Below, one piece after another: positions 1-13,185 of a stretch of 64,000 nucleotides of DNA. Position numbers and translations under genes: made by a program. The stretch comes from Aegilops tauschii subsp. strangulata (lineage: Eukaryota; Streptophyta; Magnoliopsida; Poales; Poaceae). The notes under the pieces are model-generated. The model saw nothing but the letters and a program-made list of their open reading frames with translations. It ran no database searches and was not told the origin of the DNA. The DNA is taken from positions 223,219,622 to 223,283,621 of the forward strand of contig NC_053039.3 in the NCBI RefSeq assembly GCF_002575655.3. Reading direction: 5' to 3'. How positions within the stretch are numbered: position 1 is the first letter of the stretch; every line of letters begins with the position of its first letter.

Positions 1-1406
1 AACAACATGTAAAGCAATGCATGTCCAAAGATAGGTGTTCATGGCATAGCATATGAAGGGAATTTATCGAATGATGCAAATGTATCATGGCAATATCATC
101 ACAAAATATGCAAATACCGTAAATCAAAAGCTTGTCATCTGTGCCATATTCACAAATCAAATTGAATTTAATGGGGATGGCATAATCAATATAAGATCAT
201 GTTTCAAATATGTGAGTTCGACAATCTTATGCATAGCATATGAAAAAGCAAGAAGGGTTTCAAACATGATATGTCATATGAAATTGGCACAAGAAGTCGT
301 ATGTAGCATGGTCGGAACTACTTGTCCTCACATACCCATCATCACACTCATCATAAACGGTTAGAAAATCAAAGCATGTAGAAGGAAAACTAGCAGGTAA
401 CATAGCAATATGATCATCAATATCATGCAAGCAATCCATGTCCACCGGAGGGACAAGCAAAGTACCATCACCTATGTTATTACCTTTGTAGTTCCACCCA
501 TGTGGTGTAGGTGATGTTGTAAAGATCAACTTGTGACTATCTTCATCTTCATCTTGATGGAACCATGGGGGGTGCATCATCATCCACCATGGCCATCATC
601 TTGTCAATAAGCGGGACAAGTTTGTCAAGGATTGGCGCGTCATCGTCCATGAGACCTAGCACCAAAGGAGAAGACACTAGATAGGCATGACTTGTGATGG
701 TGCACCATTCCGGATGGCAATTTTAACTTGATATTATGCGGTGGATCATTATACCATTTATCATGCATAGTAAAGAAGCAACGATAATCACAAATAATCA
801 CTAATTATGAAATAGTATTGCTCCTTCATGAAGATTCTTCCAAGGCACTAAGACAGTTCCAACTCCAAAATGTCGAGTCAAAATTCCAGGGCAAATCATA
901 AGTCAGATCTCCATCTGATTCGTCAAGTTATGACACACAGCTGAATCACCATTCAAGTAGCGTGGATGATTCATGTCCTCCTAGTACTACCACTAGCAAT
1001 GAATTTACAGCAAATCATCTCAAGTCGACATGCAGGTTGTTATACATTATAATGACATCACTTTTCCCTAGCCAGCTGACAAAACCCATGACACGTGGGT
1101 CATGCAAATACACACATGTATCACATACATATGACCATACTATTCACATCAAACCTGCAAACACAAAGTTATGCATAGAATCACATTCTACCGGTTTGAG
1201 TAAATTTATACAAAGTCTACAATGCTACAATAGGTAGCAATAGTGGCCCCACTAGCCAATTAGCGGGCAAGGTTCGAAGGGGCAACATTTATATTTTGAC
1301 CATGAAGATTTTTTTTCTATCTGATCAATCATATTGATCACCGTCAATCTGAGTTGGATTTATGTTTCATGATCTACCCATATGGTAAAAACTGACCGGT
1401 AGGGGT
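1..1406. other. Unassigned intergenic DNA, possible retroelement remnant
   Basis: No intact gene is visible. On the minus strand, about positions 700 to 260 read as an acidic, Asp/His-rich stretch with the phrase FDFLTVYDECDDG, a composition seen in internal regions of Triticeae Gypsy elements, but no retroviral domain can be recognised. Positions 730-1406 show no repeat boundary or gene. The last bases before the Copia insertion (about 1280-1406) may continue the reverse-oriented LTR that resumes at 10028. The assignment is weak. Confidence 0.3.
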
Positions 1407-1411
1407 ATGTT

Positions 1412-3161
1412 TGTTGGAAATATGCCCTAGAGGCAATGATAAAATGGTTATTATTGTATTTCCTTGTTCATGATAACTGTCTATTGTTCATGCTATAATT
1501 GTATTAACTGGAAACCGTAATACATGTGTGAATACATAGACCACAACATGTCCCTAGTAAGCCTCTAGTTGACTAGCTCGTTGATCAATAGATGGTTATG
1601 GTTTCCTGACCATGGACATTGGATGTCATTGATAACGGGATCACATCATTAGGAGAATGATGTGATGGACAAGACCCAATCCTAAGCATAGCACAAGATC
1701 ATGTAGTTCGTTTGCTAAGAGCTTTTCTAATGTCAAGTATTGTTTCCTTAGACCATGAGATTGTGCAACTCCCGGATACCGTAGGAATGCTTTGGGTGTA
1801 CCAAACGTCACAACGTAACTGGGTGGCTATAAAGGTGCACTACAGGTATCTCCGAAAGTGTCTGTTGGGTTGGCACGAATCAAGACTGGGATTTGTCACT
1901 CCGTATGACGGAGAGGTATCTCTGGGCCCACTCGATAATGCATCATCATAATGAGCTCAATGTGACTGAGGAGTTAGCCACGGGATCATGCGTTATGGAA
2001 CGAGTAAAGAGACTTGCCGGTAACAAGATTGAACGAGGTATTGGGATACCGACGATCGAATCTCGGGCAAGCAACATGCCGATAGACAAAGGGAATTGTA
2101 TACGGGATTGATTGAATCCCCGACATCGTGGTTCATCCGATGAGATCATCGTGGAACATGTGGGAGCCAATATGGGTATCCAGATCCCGCTATTGGTTAT
2201 TGTCCAGAGAGGTGTCTCGGTCATGTCTGCATGGTTCCCGAACCCGTAGGGTCTACACACTTAAGGTTCGGTGATGCTAGAGTTGTTATGGGAAATAGTA
2301 TGTGGTTACCGAAGGTTGTTCGGAGTCCCGGATGAGATCCCGGACATCACGAGGAGTTCCGGAATGGTCCGGCGGTGAAGATCGATATATTGGACGAAGG
2401 GTATTGGAGTCCGGAAGTGTTCCGGGGGTACCAGGCTATGGCCAGCATGACCGAAAGGTGTTTCGGGAGCCCCGGCAAGTGTTGGAGGGCCTCATGGGCC
2501 AAAGGGGAAGGGGCAAACCAGCCCACTAAGGGGTGGTGCGCCCCCCCACACCCTTTCCCACGTTACTTGGGGAGGTGGGGCGCCTCCACCTGGCTTGGGA
2601 GGCAAGCCTCCACCTGCTTGGCTTGGGGGGCAAGTCTCCCTAGGATTTTCCCTAGGGAGATCCAATCTGCTTGGCCGCCGCCCCCTAGGGGAAACTCTAG
2701 GGTGCCTCCCCCTCTCCCCTTGCCCCTATATATAGTGGAGGGGTGGGAGGGCAGCCACACCTCTTCCCTGGCGCAGCCCTCCCTCCTCATACACCTCCTC
2801 CTCCTCCGTAGTGCTTAGCGAAGCTCTGCTGGAGAACCACGAGCTCCATTGCCACCACGCCGTCGTGCTGCTGGAGTTCTCCCTCAACTTCTCCTCTCCC
2901 CTTGCTGGATCAAGAAGGAGGAGACGTCCCCGGGCTGTATGTGTGTTGAACGCGGAGGCGCCGTCCGTTCGGTGCTAGATCAGATCTTCCGCGATTTGAA
3001 TCGCCGTGAGTACGACTCCATCAACCGCGTTCTTGTAACGCTTCCGCTTAGCGATCTTCAAGGGTATGAATATGCACTCCCTCTCTCTCGTTGCTAGCAT
3101 CTCCTAGATTGATCTAGGCGACACGTAGGAAAATTTTGAATTATTGCTACGTTCCCCAATA
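1412..3161 (+). repeat. 5' LTR of Copia A
   Basis: The LTR is 1750 bp and starts TGTTGG; it ends ATA where the partner ends ACA, one change in the terminal CA. A promoter-like CTATATATAGTGGAGG block lies near 2726-2741, followed by a C/T-rich leader, as expected for transcription start in this family. Open frames inside it, for example 2375-2818, recur with shifts in the other LTR copies and are not genes. Confidence 0.93.
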
Positions 3162-3180
3162 GTGGCATCATGAGCTAGGT
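3162..3180 (+). other. Primer binding site of Copia A
   Basis: GTGGCATCATGAGCTAGGT directly follows the LTR. It is a variant of the TGGTATCA-GAGC type site complementary to initiator tRNA-Met that Copia elements use to prime minus-strand synthesis. The same variant occurs in Copia B at 29265. Confidence 0.8.
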
Positions 3181-6100
3181 CTATGCGTAGATTCTATGCA
3201 CGAGTAGAACACAAAGTAGTTGTGGGCGATGATTTGTTCAATTTGCTTGCCGTTACTAGTCTTATCTTGATTCGGCGGCATTGTGGGATGAAGCGGCCCG
3301 GGCCGACCTTACACGTACTCTTACGTGAGACAGGTTCCACCGATTGACATGCACTTGATGCATAAGGTGGCTAGCGGGTGTCTGTCTCTCCCACTTTAGT
3401 TGGATCGGATTCGATGAAGAGGGTCCTTATGAAGGGTAAATAGCAATTGGCATATCACCGTTGTGGCTTTTGCGTAGGTAGAAACGTTCTTGCTAGAAAC
3501 CCATAGCAGCCACGTAAAACATGCAACAACAATTAGAGGACATCTAACTTGTTTTTGCGCGGTATGCTATGTGATGTGATATGGCCAAAAGGATGTGATG
3601 AATTATATATGTGATGTATGAGATTGATCATGTTCTTGTAATAGGAATCACGACTTGCATGTCGATGAGTATGACAACCGGCAGGAGCCATAGGAGTTGT
3701 CTTAATTTATTGTATGACCTGCGTGTCAATGAAAAACGCCATGTAACTACTTTACTTAATTGCTAACCGTTAGCCATAGTAGTAGAAGTAATAGTTGGCG
3801 AGACAACTTCATGAAGACACGATGATGGAGATCATGATGATGGAGATCATGGTGTCATGCCGGTGACGAAGGTGATCATGCCGCGCCTCGAAGATGGAGA
3901 TCAAAAGGCGCAAGATGATATTGGCCATATCATGTCACTTTATGATTTGCATGTGATGTTTGTCATGTTTACATCTTATTTTCTTAGAACGACGGTAGCA
4001 TAAATAGATGATCCCTCACTAAAATTTCAAGAGATGTGTTCCCCCTAACTGTGCACCATTGCGAAGGTTCGTTGTTTTGAAGCACCACGTGATGATCGGG
4101 TGTGATAGATTCTAACGTTCGCATACAACGGGTGTAAGCCAGATTTACACATGCGAAACACTTAGGTTGACTTGACGAGCCTAGCATGTACAGACATGGC
4201 CTCGGAACACAAGAGACCGAAAGGTCGAACATGAGTCGTATAGTAGATACGATCAACATGGAGATGTTCACCGATGATGACTAGTCCGTCTCACGTGATG
4301 ATCGGACACGGCCTAGTTGACTCGGATCATGTATCACTTAGATGACTAGAGGGATGTCTATCTGAGTGGGAGTTCATTAAAAATTTGATTAGATGAACTT
4401 AATTATCATGAACATAGTCAAAAGGTCTTTGCAAATTATGTCGTAGCTTACGCTTTGGTTCTACTGCTTAAGATATGTTCCTAGAGAAAATTTAGTTGAA
4501 AGTTGATAGTAGAAATTATGCGGACTGGGTCCGTAAACTGAGGATTGTCCTCATTGCTGCACAGAAGGCTTATGTCCTTAATGCACCGCTCGGTGTGCTG
4601 AACCTCGAGCGTTGTCTGTAGATGTTGCGAAACATCTGACATACACGTTTTGATGACTACGTGATAGTTCAGTGCGTAATGCTAACGGTTTAGAATTGAG
4701 GCGCCAAAGATGTTTTTGAAACGTCGCGGAACATATGAGATGTTCCAAAGACTGAAATTGGGATTTCATCCTAGTGCCCACGTCAAGAGGTATGAGACCT
4801 CTGACAAGTTTCTTAAGCCTGCAAACTAAGAGAGAAAAGCTCAATCGTTGAGCATGTGCTCAGATTGTCTGAGTACTACAATCGCTTGAATCGAGTGGGA
4901 GTTAATCTTCCAGATGAGATAGTGATGGTTCTCCATAGTCACTGACACCAAGCTATTAGAGCTTCGTGATGAACTATACATATCAGGGATAGACATGATG
5001 ATCCTTGAGCAACTCGCGATGTTTGACACCGCGAAAGTAGAAATCAAGTAGGAGCATCAATTGTTGATGGTTAGTAAAACCACTAGTTTCAAGAAGGGCA
5101 AGGGCAAGAAGGGATACTTCATGAAACGGCAAATCAGTTGCTGCTCCAGCGAAGAAACCCAAGGTTGAACCCAAACCCGAGACTAAGTGCTTCTGTAATG
5201 AGGGGGAACGGTCACTGAAGCAGAACTACCCTAGATACTTGGTAGAAGGCAGGCAAGGTCGACAGAAGTACATTGGATATACATTATATTAATGTGTACT
5301 TTACTAGTACTCCTAGTAGCACCAGAGTATTAGATACCGGTTTGGTTGCTAAGTGTTGGTAACTCGAAATAAAAGGCTACGAATAAACGGAGACTAGCTA
5401 AAGGTGAGATGATGATATGTGTTGGAAGTGTTTCCAAGGTTGATGTGATCAAACATCGCACGCTCCCTCTACCATCGAGATTGGTGTTAAACCTAAATAA
5501 TTGTTATTTGGTGTTTGCGTTGAGCATAGACATGATTGGATTGTGTTTATCGCAATACGGTTATTCATTTAAGGAGAATAATGGTTACTCTTTTATTTGA
5601 ATAATACCTTCAATGGTCTTGCACCTAAAATGAATGGTTTATTGAATCTCGATCGTAGTGTTACACATGTTCATGCCAAAAGATATAAGATAGTAATGAT
5701 AGTACCACATACTTGTGGCACTGCCATTTGAGTCATATTGGTATAAAACGCATGAAGAAGCTCCATGTTGATGGATCTTTAGACTCACTCATTTTTGAAA
5801 AGTTTGAGACATGCGAACCATGTCTATTGGTTTATACGCATGAAGAAACTCCATACAGATGGATCGTTTGGACTCACTTGATTTTGAATCACTTGAGACA
5901 TGCAAATCATACCACATGGGCAAGATGACTGAAAGGCCTCGTTTTCAGTGAGATGGAACAAGAGAGCAACTTGTTGGAAGTAATACATTTGATGTGTGCA
6001 GTCCAATGAGTGCTGAGGCACGCAGTGGATATCGTTATGTTCTTACTTCACAGATGATTTGAGTAGATGCTGAGAATATTTACTTGATGAAACACAAGTC

Positions 6101-8261
6101 TGAATTATTGAAAAGGTTCAAGTAATTTTAGAGTGAAGTTGAAGATCGTCGTGACAAGAGGATAAAATGTCTATGATATGATCATAGAGATATCTGAGTT
6201 ACGAGTTTGGCACACAATTAAGACATTGTGGAAATTGTTTCACAACTAATACCGCCTGGAACACCATAGTGTGATGGTGTGTCCGAACATCATAACTGCA
6301 CCCTATTGGATATGGTGCATACCATGATGTCTCTTATTGAATTACCACTATCGTTTATGGGTTAGGCATTAGAGTCAACCGCATTCACTTTAAATAGGGC
6401 ACCACGCAATTCCGTTGAGACGACACCGTATGAACTATGGTTTAGAGAAACCCAAGCTGTCGTTTCTTAAAAAATTTGGGGCTGCGACGCTTATGTGAAA
6501 AAGTTTCAGGCTAATAAGCTCGAACCCAAAGCGGATAAATGCATCTTCATAGAATACCCAAAACAGTTGGGTATACCTCCTATTTCAGATCTGGAAGCAA
6601 AAGTGATTGTTTCTAGAAACGGGTCCTTTCTCGGGGAAAAGTTTCTCTCGAAAGAATTGAGTGGGAGGATGGTGGAGACTTGATGAGGTTATTGAACCAT
6701 CACTTCAACTAGTGTGTAGCAGGGCACAGGAAGTTGTTCATGTGGCACCTACACCAACTGAAGTGGAAGCTTGTGATAGTGATCATGAAACTTCGGATCA
6801 AGTCACTACCAAACCTCGTAGGACGACAAGGATGCGTACTACTTCAGAGTGGTACATAATCCTATCTTGGAAGTCATGTTGCTAGACAACAATGAACCTA
6901 CAAGCTATGGAGAAACGATGGTGGGCCCAGATTCCGACGAATGGCTCGAGGCCATAAAATCCGAGAGAGGATCCATGTATAAAAACAAAGTATAGACTTT
7001 GAAAGAACTACTTGATGGTCGTAAGGCTATTGGGTGCAGATGGATTTTAAAAGGAAGACGGACAATGATGGTAAGTGTCACCATTAAGAAAGCTCGACTT
7101 GTCGTTAAGATGTTTTCCGGCAAGTTCAAGGAGTTGACTGCGATGAGACTTTCTCACTCGTAGCGATGCTAAGAGTCTGTTGGAATTATATTAGCAGTTA
7201 CTGCATTATTTATGAAATCTTGCAGATAGGATGTCAAAACATTGTTTCCTCGACGATTTTCTTGAGGAAAGGTTGTATGTGATACAACCAGAAGGTTTTG
7301 TCAATCCTGAAAGATGCTAACAAGTATGCAAAGCTCCAGCAATCCTTCTAAGGATTGGAGTAAGCATCTCGGAGTTGGAATGTACGCTTTGATGAGATGA
7401 TCAAAGATTTTGGGTTTATACAAAGTTTATGAGAAACTTGTATTTCCAAAGAAGTGAGTGGGAGCACTATAGAATTTCTGATGAGTATATGTTGTTGACA
7501 TATTGTTGATCAGAAATGATGTAGAATTTCTGGAAAACATACAGGGTTATTTGAAAAGTGTTTTTCAATGCAAAACCTGGATTAAGCTACTTGAACATTG
7601 AGCATCAAGATCTATAAGGATAGATCGAAAACGCTTAATAGTACTTTCAAATGAATGCATACCGTGACAGGATTTTGAAGGAGTTCAAAATAGATCAGCA
7701 AAGAAGGAGTTCTTGGCTGTGTTACAAGGTGTGAGTATTGAGTAAGACTCAAGACCTGACCACGGCAGAAGAGAGAGAAAGGACGAAGGTCGTCCCCTAT
7801 GGTTTAGACGTAGGCTCTATAGTATGTTATGCTGTGTACCGCACCTGAACTGTACCTTGCCATGAGTCAGTCAAGGGGTACAAGAGTGATCCAGGAATGG
7901 ATCACATGATAGCGGTCGAACTTATCCTTAGTAACTAGTGGACTAAGGAATTTTCTCGATTATGGAGGTGGTAAAAGAGTTCGTCGTAAAGGGTTGCGTC
8001 GATGCAAACTTTGACACTATCCGGATGACTCTGAGTAGTAAACCGGATTCATATAGTAGAGCAGTTATTTGGAATAGCTCCAAGTAGCGCGTGGTAGCTG
8101 CATCTACAAGATGACATAGAGATTTGTAAAGCACACACGGATCTGAAAGGTTCAGACCAGTTGACTAGTAACCTCTCTCACAAGCAAGATATGAACAAAC
8201 CCCATGGGTGTTGGATTCATTACAATCACATAGTGATGTAAACTAGATTATTGACTCTAGT
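3181..8261 (+). pseudogene. Decayed gag-pol of Copia A
   Basis: Family order can be followed in fragments. A gag region lies near 4400-5250 and ends in a broken zinc knuckle (KCFCNEGE near 5185). A protease-like VLDTG lies near 5330. An integrase entry motif (HCHLSHIGIKRMKKLH) starts at 5713. Reverse transcriptase remnants occupy about 6940-7700 and RNase H remnants about 7760-8160. Every domain is cut by stops and frameshifts; the longest open piece is about 74 codons. An 88-bp tandem duplication (copies near 5745-5822 and 5833-5910) interrupts the integrase start and is also present in Copia B. No functional protein is possible. Copia gag-pol normally encodes a single polyprotein of about 1,300 residues. 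Confidence 0.85.
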
Positions 8262-8274
8262 GCAAGTGGGAGAC
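8262..8274 (+). other. Polypurine tract of Copia A
   Basis: The purine-rich GCAAGTGGGAGAC lies immediately before the 3' LTR, the position of the plus-strand primer in LTR retrotransposons. The same tract precedes the 3' LTRs at 34341 and 37863. Confidence 0.8.
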
Positions 8275-10022
8275 TGTTGGAAATATGCCCTAGAGGCAAT
8301 GATAAAATGGTTATTATTGTATTTCCTTGTTCATGATAATTGTCTATTGTTCATGCTATAATTGTATTAACTGGAAACCGTAATACATGTGTGAATACAT
8401 AGACCACAACATGTCCCTAGTAAGCCTCTAGTTAACTAGCTCGTTGATCAATAGATGGTTATGGTTTCCTGACCATGGACATTGGATGTCATTAATAACG
8501 GGATCACATCATTAGGAGAATGATGTGATGGACAAGACCCAATCCTAAGCATAGCACAAGATCGTGTAGTTCGTTTGCTAAGAGCTTTTCTAATGTCAAG
8601 TATTGTTTCCTTAGACCATGAGATTGTGCAACTCCCAGATACCGTAGGAATGCTTTGGGTGTACCAAACGTCACAACGTAACTGGGTGGCTATAAAGGTG
8701 CACTACAAGTATCTCCGAAAGTGTCTATTGGGTTGGCACGAATCAAGACTGGGATTTGTCACTCCGTATGACGGAGAGGTATCTCTGGGCCCACTCGGTA
8801 ATGCATCATCATAATGAGCTCAATGTGACTAAGGAGTTAGCCACGGGATCATGCGTTATGGAACGAGTAAAGAGACTTGCCGGTAACAAGATTGAACGAG
8901 GTATTGGGATACCGACGATCGAATCTCGGGCAAGCAACATGCCGATAGACAAAGGGAATTGTATACGGGATTGATTGAATCCCCGACATCGTGGTTCATC
9001 CGATGAGATCATCGTGGAACATGTGGGAGCCAATATGGGTATCCAGATCCCGCTATTGGTTATTGGCCAGAGAGGTATCTCGGTCATGTCTGCATGGTTC
9101 CCGAACCCGTAGGGTCTACACACTTAAGGTTCGGTGACGCTAGAGTTGTTATGGGAAATAGTATGTGGTTACTGAAGGTTGTTCGGAGTCCCGGATGAGA
9201 TCCCGGACATCACGAGGAGTTCCGGAATGATCCGGCGGTGAAGATCGATATATTGGACGAAGGGTATTGGAGTCCGGAAGTGTTCCGGGGGTACCAGGCT
9301 ATGGCCAGCATGACCGAAAGGTGTTTAGGGAGCCCCGGCAAGTGTTGGAGGGCCTCATGGGCCAAAGGGGAAGGGGCAAACCAGCCCACTAAGGGGTGGT
9401 GCGCCCCCCACACCCTTTCCCACGTTACTTGGGGAGGTGGGGCGCCTCCACCTGGCTTGGGAGGCAAGCCTCCACCTGCTTGGCTTGGGGGGCAAGTCTC
9501 CCTAGGATTTTCCCTAGGGAGATCCAATCTGCTTGGCCGCCGCCCCCTAGGGGAAACCCTAGGGCGCCTCCCCCTCCCCCCTTGCCCCTATATATAGTGG
9601 AGGGGTGGGAGGGCAGCTGCACCTCTTCCCTGGCGCAGCCCTCCTTCCTCATACACCTCCTCCTCCTCCGTAGTGCTTAGCGAAGCTCTGACGGAGAACC
9701 ACGAGCTCCATTGCCACCACGCCGTCGTGCTGCTGGAGTTCTCCCTCAACTTCTCCTCTCCCCTTGCTGGATCAAGAAGGAGGAGACGTCCCCGGTTGTA
9801 CGTGTGTTGAACGCGGAGGCGCCGTCCATTCGGCGCTAGATCGGATCTTCCGCGATTTGAATCGCCGCGAGTACGACTCCATCAACCGCGTTCTTGTAAC
9901 GCTTCCGCTTAGCGATCTTCAAGGGTATGAAGATGCACTCCCTCTCTCTCATTGCTAGCATCTCCTAGATTGATCTTGGTGACACGTAGGAAAATTTTGA
10001 ATTATTTCTACGTTCCCCAACA
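8275..10022 (+). repeat. 3' LTR of Copia A
   Basis: The LTR is 1748 bp, TGTTGG...CCAACA, with intact termini. It differs from the 5' LTR mainly by transitions. Target duplication ATGTT follows directly. Confidence 0.94.
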
Positions 10023-10027
10023 ATGTT

Positions 10028-11465
10028 GTGTCATCACCGCATCGACCAGGATCACCGAAAGCAAACACATCCATGATCCCTGAGTGTGGCTGATCTCATC
10101 GGCCCGGTACAAAACCGATCTGCCAAATAGACCGACCACCAAAACGACATTAGATCAATTCTACTGCCACCAGCAGAGGTTGTAATACAACTATTTGGTT
10201 AGACTGCATGCAACTATTGCATAACAAAAAAATTACCACGTAGATCACCCAGGCACATGTTTAGGAGATAGATCATGGGATTGCCACTAGACCCGTAGTC
10301 CAAGTAGCAGAAGAAGAGTTGGTGAAGTGCATCACTGGTCAGCTGATCTCGGCATTGATCACCCTTGAATAATAAGCCGTAGGATGCTTCGAACAAGTGT
10401 ACCACCTCTAATGGTATCCACGTGTGTAGGCTGGAACACCGGGCGGCGGACTGCTAGGTCTTATAGCATAGTCGAGGCGAGTGGAGGTGGCAGGATGCAA
10501 CACATGCAACCCTAGTCGGTGCAACGATCTCAGACCATCTGTCATCAAAACTGGCAGCACCCCTCCACTTATATAGACGTTCGCTGTGGGCTCAACACAT
10601 GAGGCCCATTAGGACTCCACTACCCATAATCTACTAGGTCCAATATCCAAGTTCAGGCTGAATCATATCCCACCCGTGACGGATCCGATCTCATAGGTTC
10701 TTTTTCATAAGCGCGCGACCCCTTAGGTTCACGTACACTTGGTCATGAGTTAGATTCATATCCAGCTCGACTAGTTGGTAGCAGCTTCCAGTTGAACATG
10801 CCACCTCCAAGTGTCCGATGAAGCCGTCTGGCGAACCTGTACGTGTCACATTCGTTTCCTCTTGCCTCACGATATATGTTGTCGGGCTTAAGGTGAATCG
10901 GTCACCCTTGTGCAACCCGGCATCTTTCTCGTCCAATGAAGGCGACTCCTGAAACTGGATTAACACTTAATCCATGTCGCATGGTCATGCTTATTTGAGT
11001 CGAGTCACTCGAGGGGCCCAGAGTATATCTCTCATAGTTAGATGGGAAATCCCTTCTTAGTTGGCCACATCTCACAACATGGGTATGGACCATCCAAAAA
11101 ACGACCTTTATAACTAACCAGCTACGGAGTAACATTTAGTCGAACCTAAGCAGGTTGGTCACCATCCCGGGTCCATGCATCGACCTTAGGTCTAGGACAC
11201 GTAACGCACATCGTACTTGAGACTAATAGATGACCTATCGATGTGTCTCATAGTTGGATATGTCTGACTTGAAAACTTATCGATCTCGGTTCCGACTACC
11301 CAGAGGCGACCTCAGATCTCGTCAAGTTCATATGTCGGTCTTGTAAAAAAAGTCATGTACTTGTCGATATATATTACTGATAGTGTCCAAGGACTACATT
11401 CATAACATCAAAAACACATCGGAAATGACATCTGACCTGATTGCCTCTTGGGCATATTTCCACCA
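10028..11465 (-). repeat. Diverged Copia-type LTR, reverse orientation
   Basis: Read on the minus strand from about 11465, the sequence opens with GGAAATATGCCCAAGAGGC, very close to the start of the Angela-type LTR. About 880 bases in, at 10569-10590, it has a TATATAAGTGGAGGGG block matching the promoter box of those LTRs. No coding region is seen. The far end is not clear: the sequence is cut by Copia A at 10027 and may continue left of 1407. It is probably a solo or truncated LTR of a related Copia family. The adjacent (CA)8 run at 11467-11482 may have blurred the terminus. Confidence 0.55.
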
Positions 11466-12128
11466 CCACACACACACACACAATATAAGGAATCTCCATG
11501 GCGATGCAAACATCGGCAAATTCAGTTAAACATTCTAATTTATGTTCCTCATGTGCAGATCCATAAACCATCATATGCCATACTTGGTTTTTAACTTTCT
11601 ATCAAACAGGCTAACTTGCAGCACATACTTGCTAGACTCACAGGAAATAATATAAAAAATCCTTCCTAACCGCATAGAGGATGCCACAAGATTTGAAGAA
11701 GGAACCAAATTCCATGAGAAATAGTCACCAGGATCAAATTCTCAAAGGAAATTGAAGGAGAACTCCTTTTTCATAGTTTCTTGTATGCCCAGGAAATCCA
11801 GGTGATGCTCATGAATTAGGTCAGTCAAGCAAGGCTGCCATCCCTTTCTAACCAACCATCTAGAATTAAGAAAAGACCTATCATGTTTTATTCTTTTTAG
11901 TAGAGTGAGCTTTCGTACTAAGTCTACCAAGGGCCAGGGTAGCACCTGCAGTGTCACTCACAGAATTTTTCTGACTTCTAGTGATAGGTTTCGACATAGT
12001 CACATGCACTTTCCTCTCTTCTTCTTAGACCTCACTACAGTAAAGTTATCATCATTTAATTCTTTGTCATTAATCCAATCAGTATTAAGAGGAGATATAT
12101 CCCCAGCCTCATTTAAACTAAAATCACA

Positions 12129-12152
12129 ACAAGTGTTTTGGAACGGAGGGAG
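12129..12152. mobile_element. Stowaway MITE terminal remnant
   Basis: The stretch ends GGAACGGAGGGAG followed by TA, matching a Stowaway right terminal repeat and its TA target. The left part of the MITE is missing. Confidence 0.4.
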
Positions 12153-12406
12153 TACTAATTAATAAGTTCTCCCTAGTTTTTTCGAGTTCTCTCACTACAT
12201 CATTAACAGGAAAATCATTCAAGAGTTTCCACCCCCCATTTTAACAACTCTATTCATTATTTCCAGGTTGGATAAGACAACAAAGGAATTAGAAGATGGG
12301 ACATCCTTATTACCTTGCAAGTTCCTCTTTCTGGTCAGACTCATAACTCTGCCTCCATATTTTCTACATTTACCTCCACATTTCTGTGACTGAGGAGTCT
12401 AACGGG

Positions 12407-13148
12407 TGTTGAAGTGTATATGTGGATTGCCTGGCCCTTTCGATCAGTTCGGATTTTTGGTTGCGTTGGCTAGTGCATGAAGCTTAACATGGTATTAGAG
12501 CTTTAGCGTTTTTTTCGCATGCCACAACTCGTGTTCAGTCCAATCGTGCTGCCGTGTTCCTCATTTTCGGCTGCGCTGCTCCGCCCCGTCCGCTGCTGTG
12601 CTTGGCTGCTGCATTCCCTTTGCGTGTTGTTATCTCTGCTGCCGTTGTTCTACGTCTCTACCTGATCTGCGAGAGATCGATCTCGATCTGACTCCATCGT
12701 CGTCTGCGGAGATCGGGTTCGATCTGGACAAGGACTAGTGGGAGCAACATCTCCATACCCGCCCGGATCCCGCCCCAGCCGTCGCTCCCTGCCGGTCGTC
12801 CACAGCCGCCGCCGCCGGCCACCAGTCATGTCCGCCTGCCAACTCCGCGCCGCTGCTCTCAAGGTCGGCCGCCACAGCGCATCCGACCCGGCTTCACTTC
12901 TGCCGCCCACGGGCGCGACCCGGCCGCTCCTCCTCGCTTGGACGTCTCCAACTGTTCCTCCAACCCGCCGTCGACCTTCTCCAGGTCCACCGACATACCC
13001 TCCATTTTTGCTACCCCTTTGGCTATAGGTCTCTTGAGTCATACCTCTAAGTCTATCCACGTGTTGACTTCCCGCGTCACACATGAAAGAGGGTGTTGAA
13101 GTGTATATGTGGATTGCCTAACCCTTGGCTAGTGCATGAAGCTTAACA
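12407..13148 (+). mobile_element. Miniature LTR retrotransposon (TRIM-like), 742 bp
   Basis: Two short direct repeats bound the element: 83 bp at 12407-12489 and 55 bp at 13094-13148. Both start TGTTGAAGTGTATATGTGG and end AAGCTTAACA. The right copy equals the left with 28 internal bases deleted plus a few substitutions. TGGTATTAGAGC (12490-12501) directly after the left repeat is an initiator-tRNA-Met type primer site, and GAAAGAGGG precedes the right repeat as a polypurine tract. The interior has a C-rich leader-like stretch and no retroviral domains. Flanks ACGGG and ACGAC agree only in part, so the target duplication is uncertain. It may be a TRIM or an internal-deletion derivative of a larger short-LTR Copia. 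Confidence 0.75.
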
Positions 13149-13158
13149 ACGACTTCTT

Positions 13159-13185
13159 GGGGGGGGGGGGGGGGGGGGGGGGGGG
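13159..13185. repeat. Homopolymer run, 27 G
   Basis: Twenty-seven uninterrupted G lie ten bases right of the miniature LTR element. Such runs can form G-quadruplexes and are also a classic place for sequencing or assembly error. Confidence 0.95.

Larger units (their letters stand above)
1412..10022 (+). mobile_element. Copia LTR retrotransposon A, Angela/BARE-1/WIS type, complete but defective
   Basis: Both LTRs begin TGTTGGAAATATGCCC; the right one ends CCCCAACA and the left one CCCCAATA. The element is flanked by a perfect 5-bp duplication, ATGTT, at 1407-1411 and 10023-10027. A primer site follows the 5' LTR and a purine-rich tract precedes the 3' LTR, so it is structurally full length (8.6 kb). 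The gag-pol region is full of stops and shifts. By eye the two LTRs differ at about 36 positions in 1.75 kb (about 2%). At the commonly used grass LTR rate of 1.3e-8 per site per year this is somewhat under one million years. It is inserted in the unassigned DNA at 1-1406 and 10028 onward. Confidence 0.95.

Noticed and set aside
2375..2818. 147-codon open frame and its shifted copies at 9238 and 9396
   Set aside because: These are LTR sequence of Copia A; the frame is not kept between the two LTRs.
12738..13028. Pro/Arg-rich frames on both strands
   Set aside because: They sit in the GC-rich interior of the miniature LTR element and overlap on opposite strands; neither has a domain.
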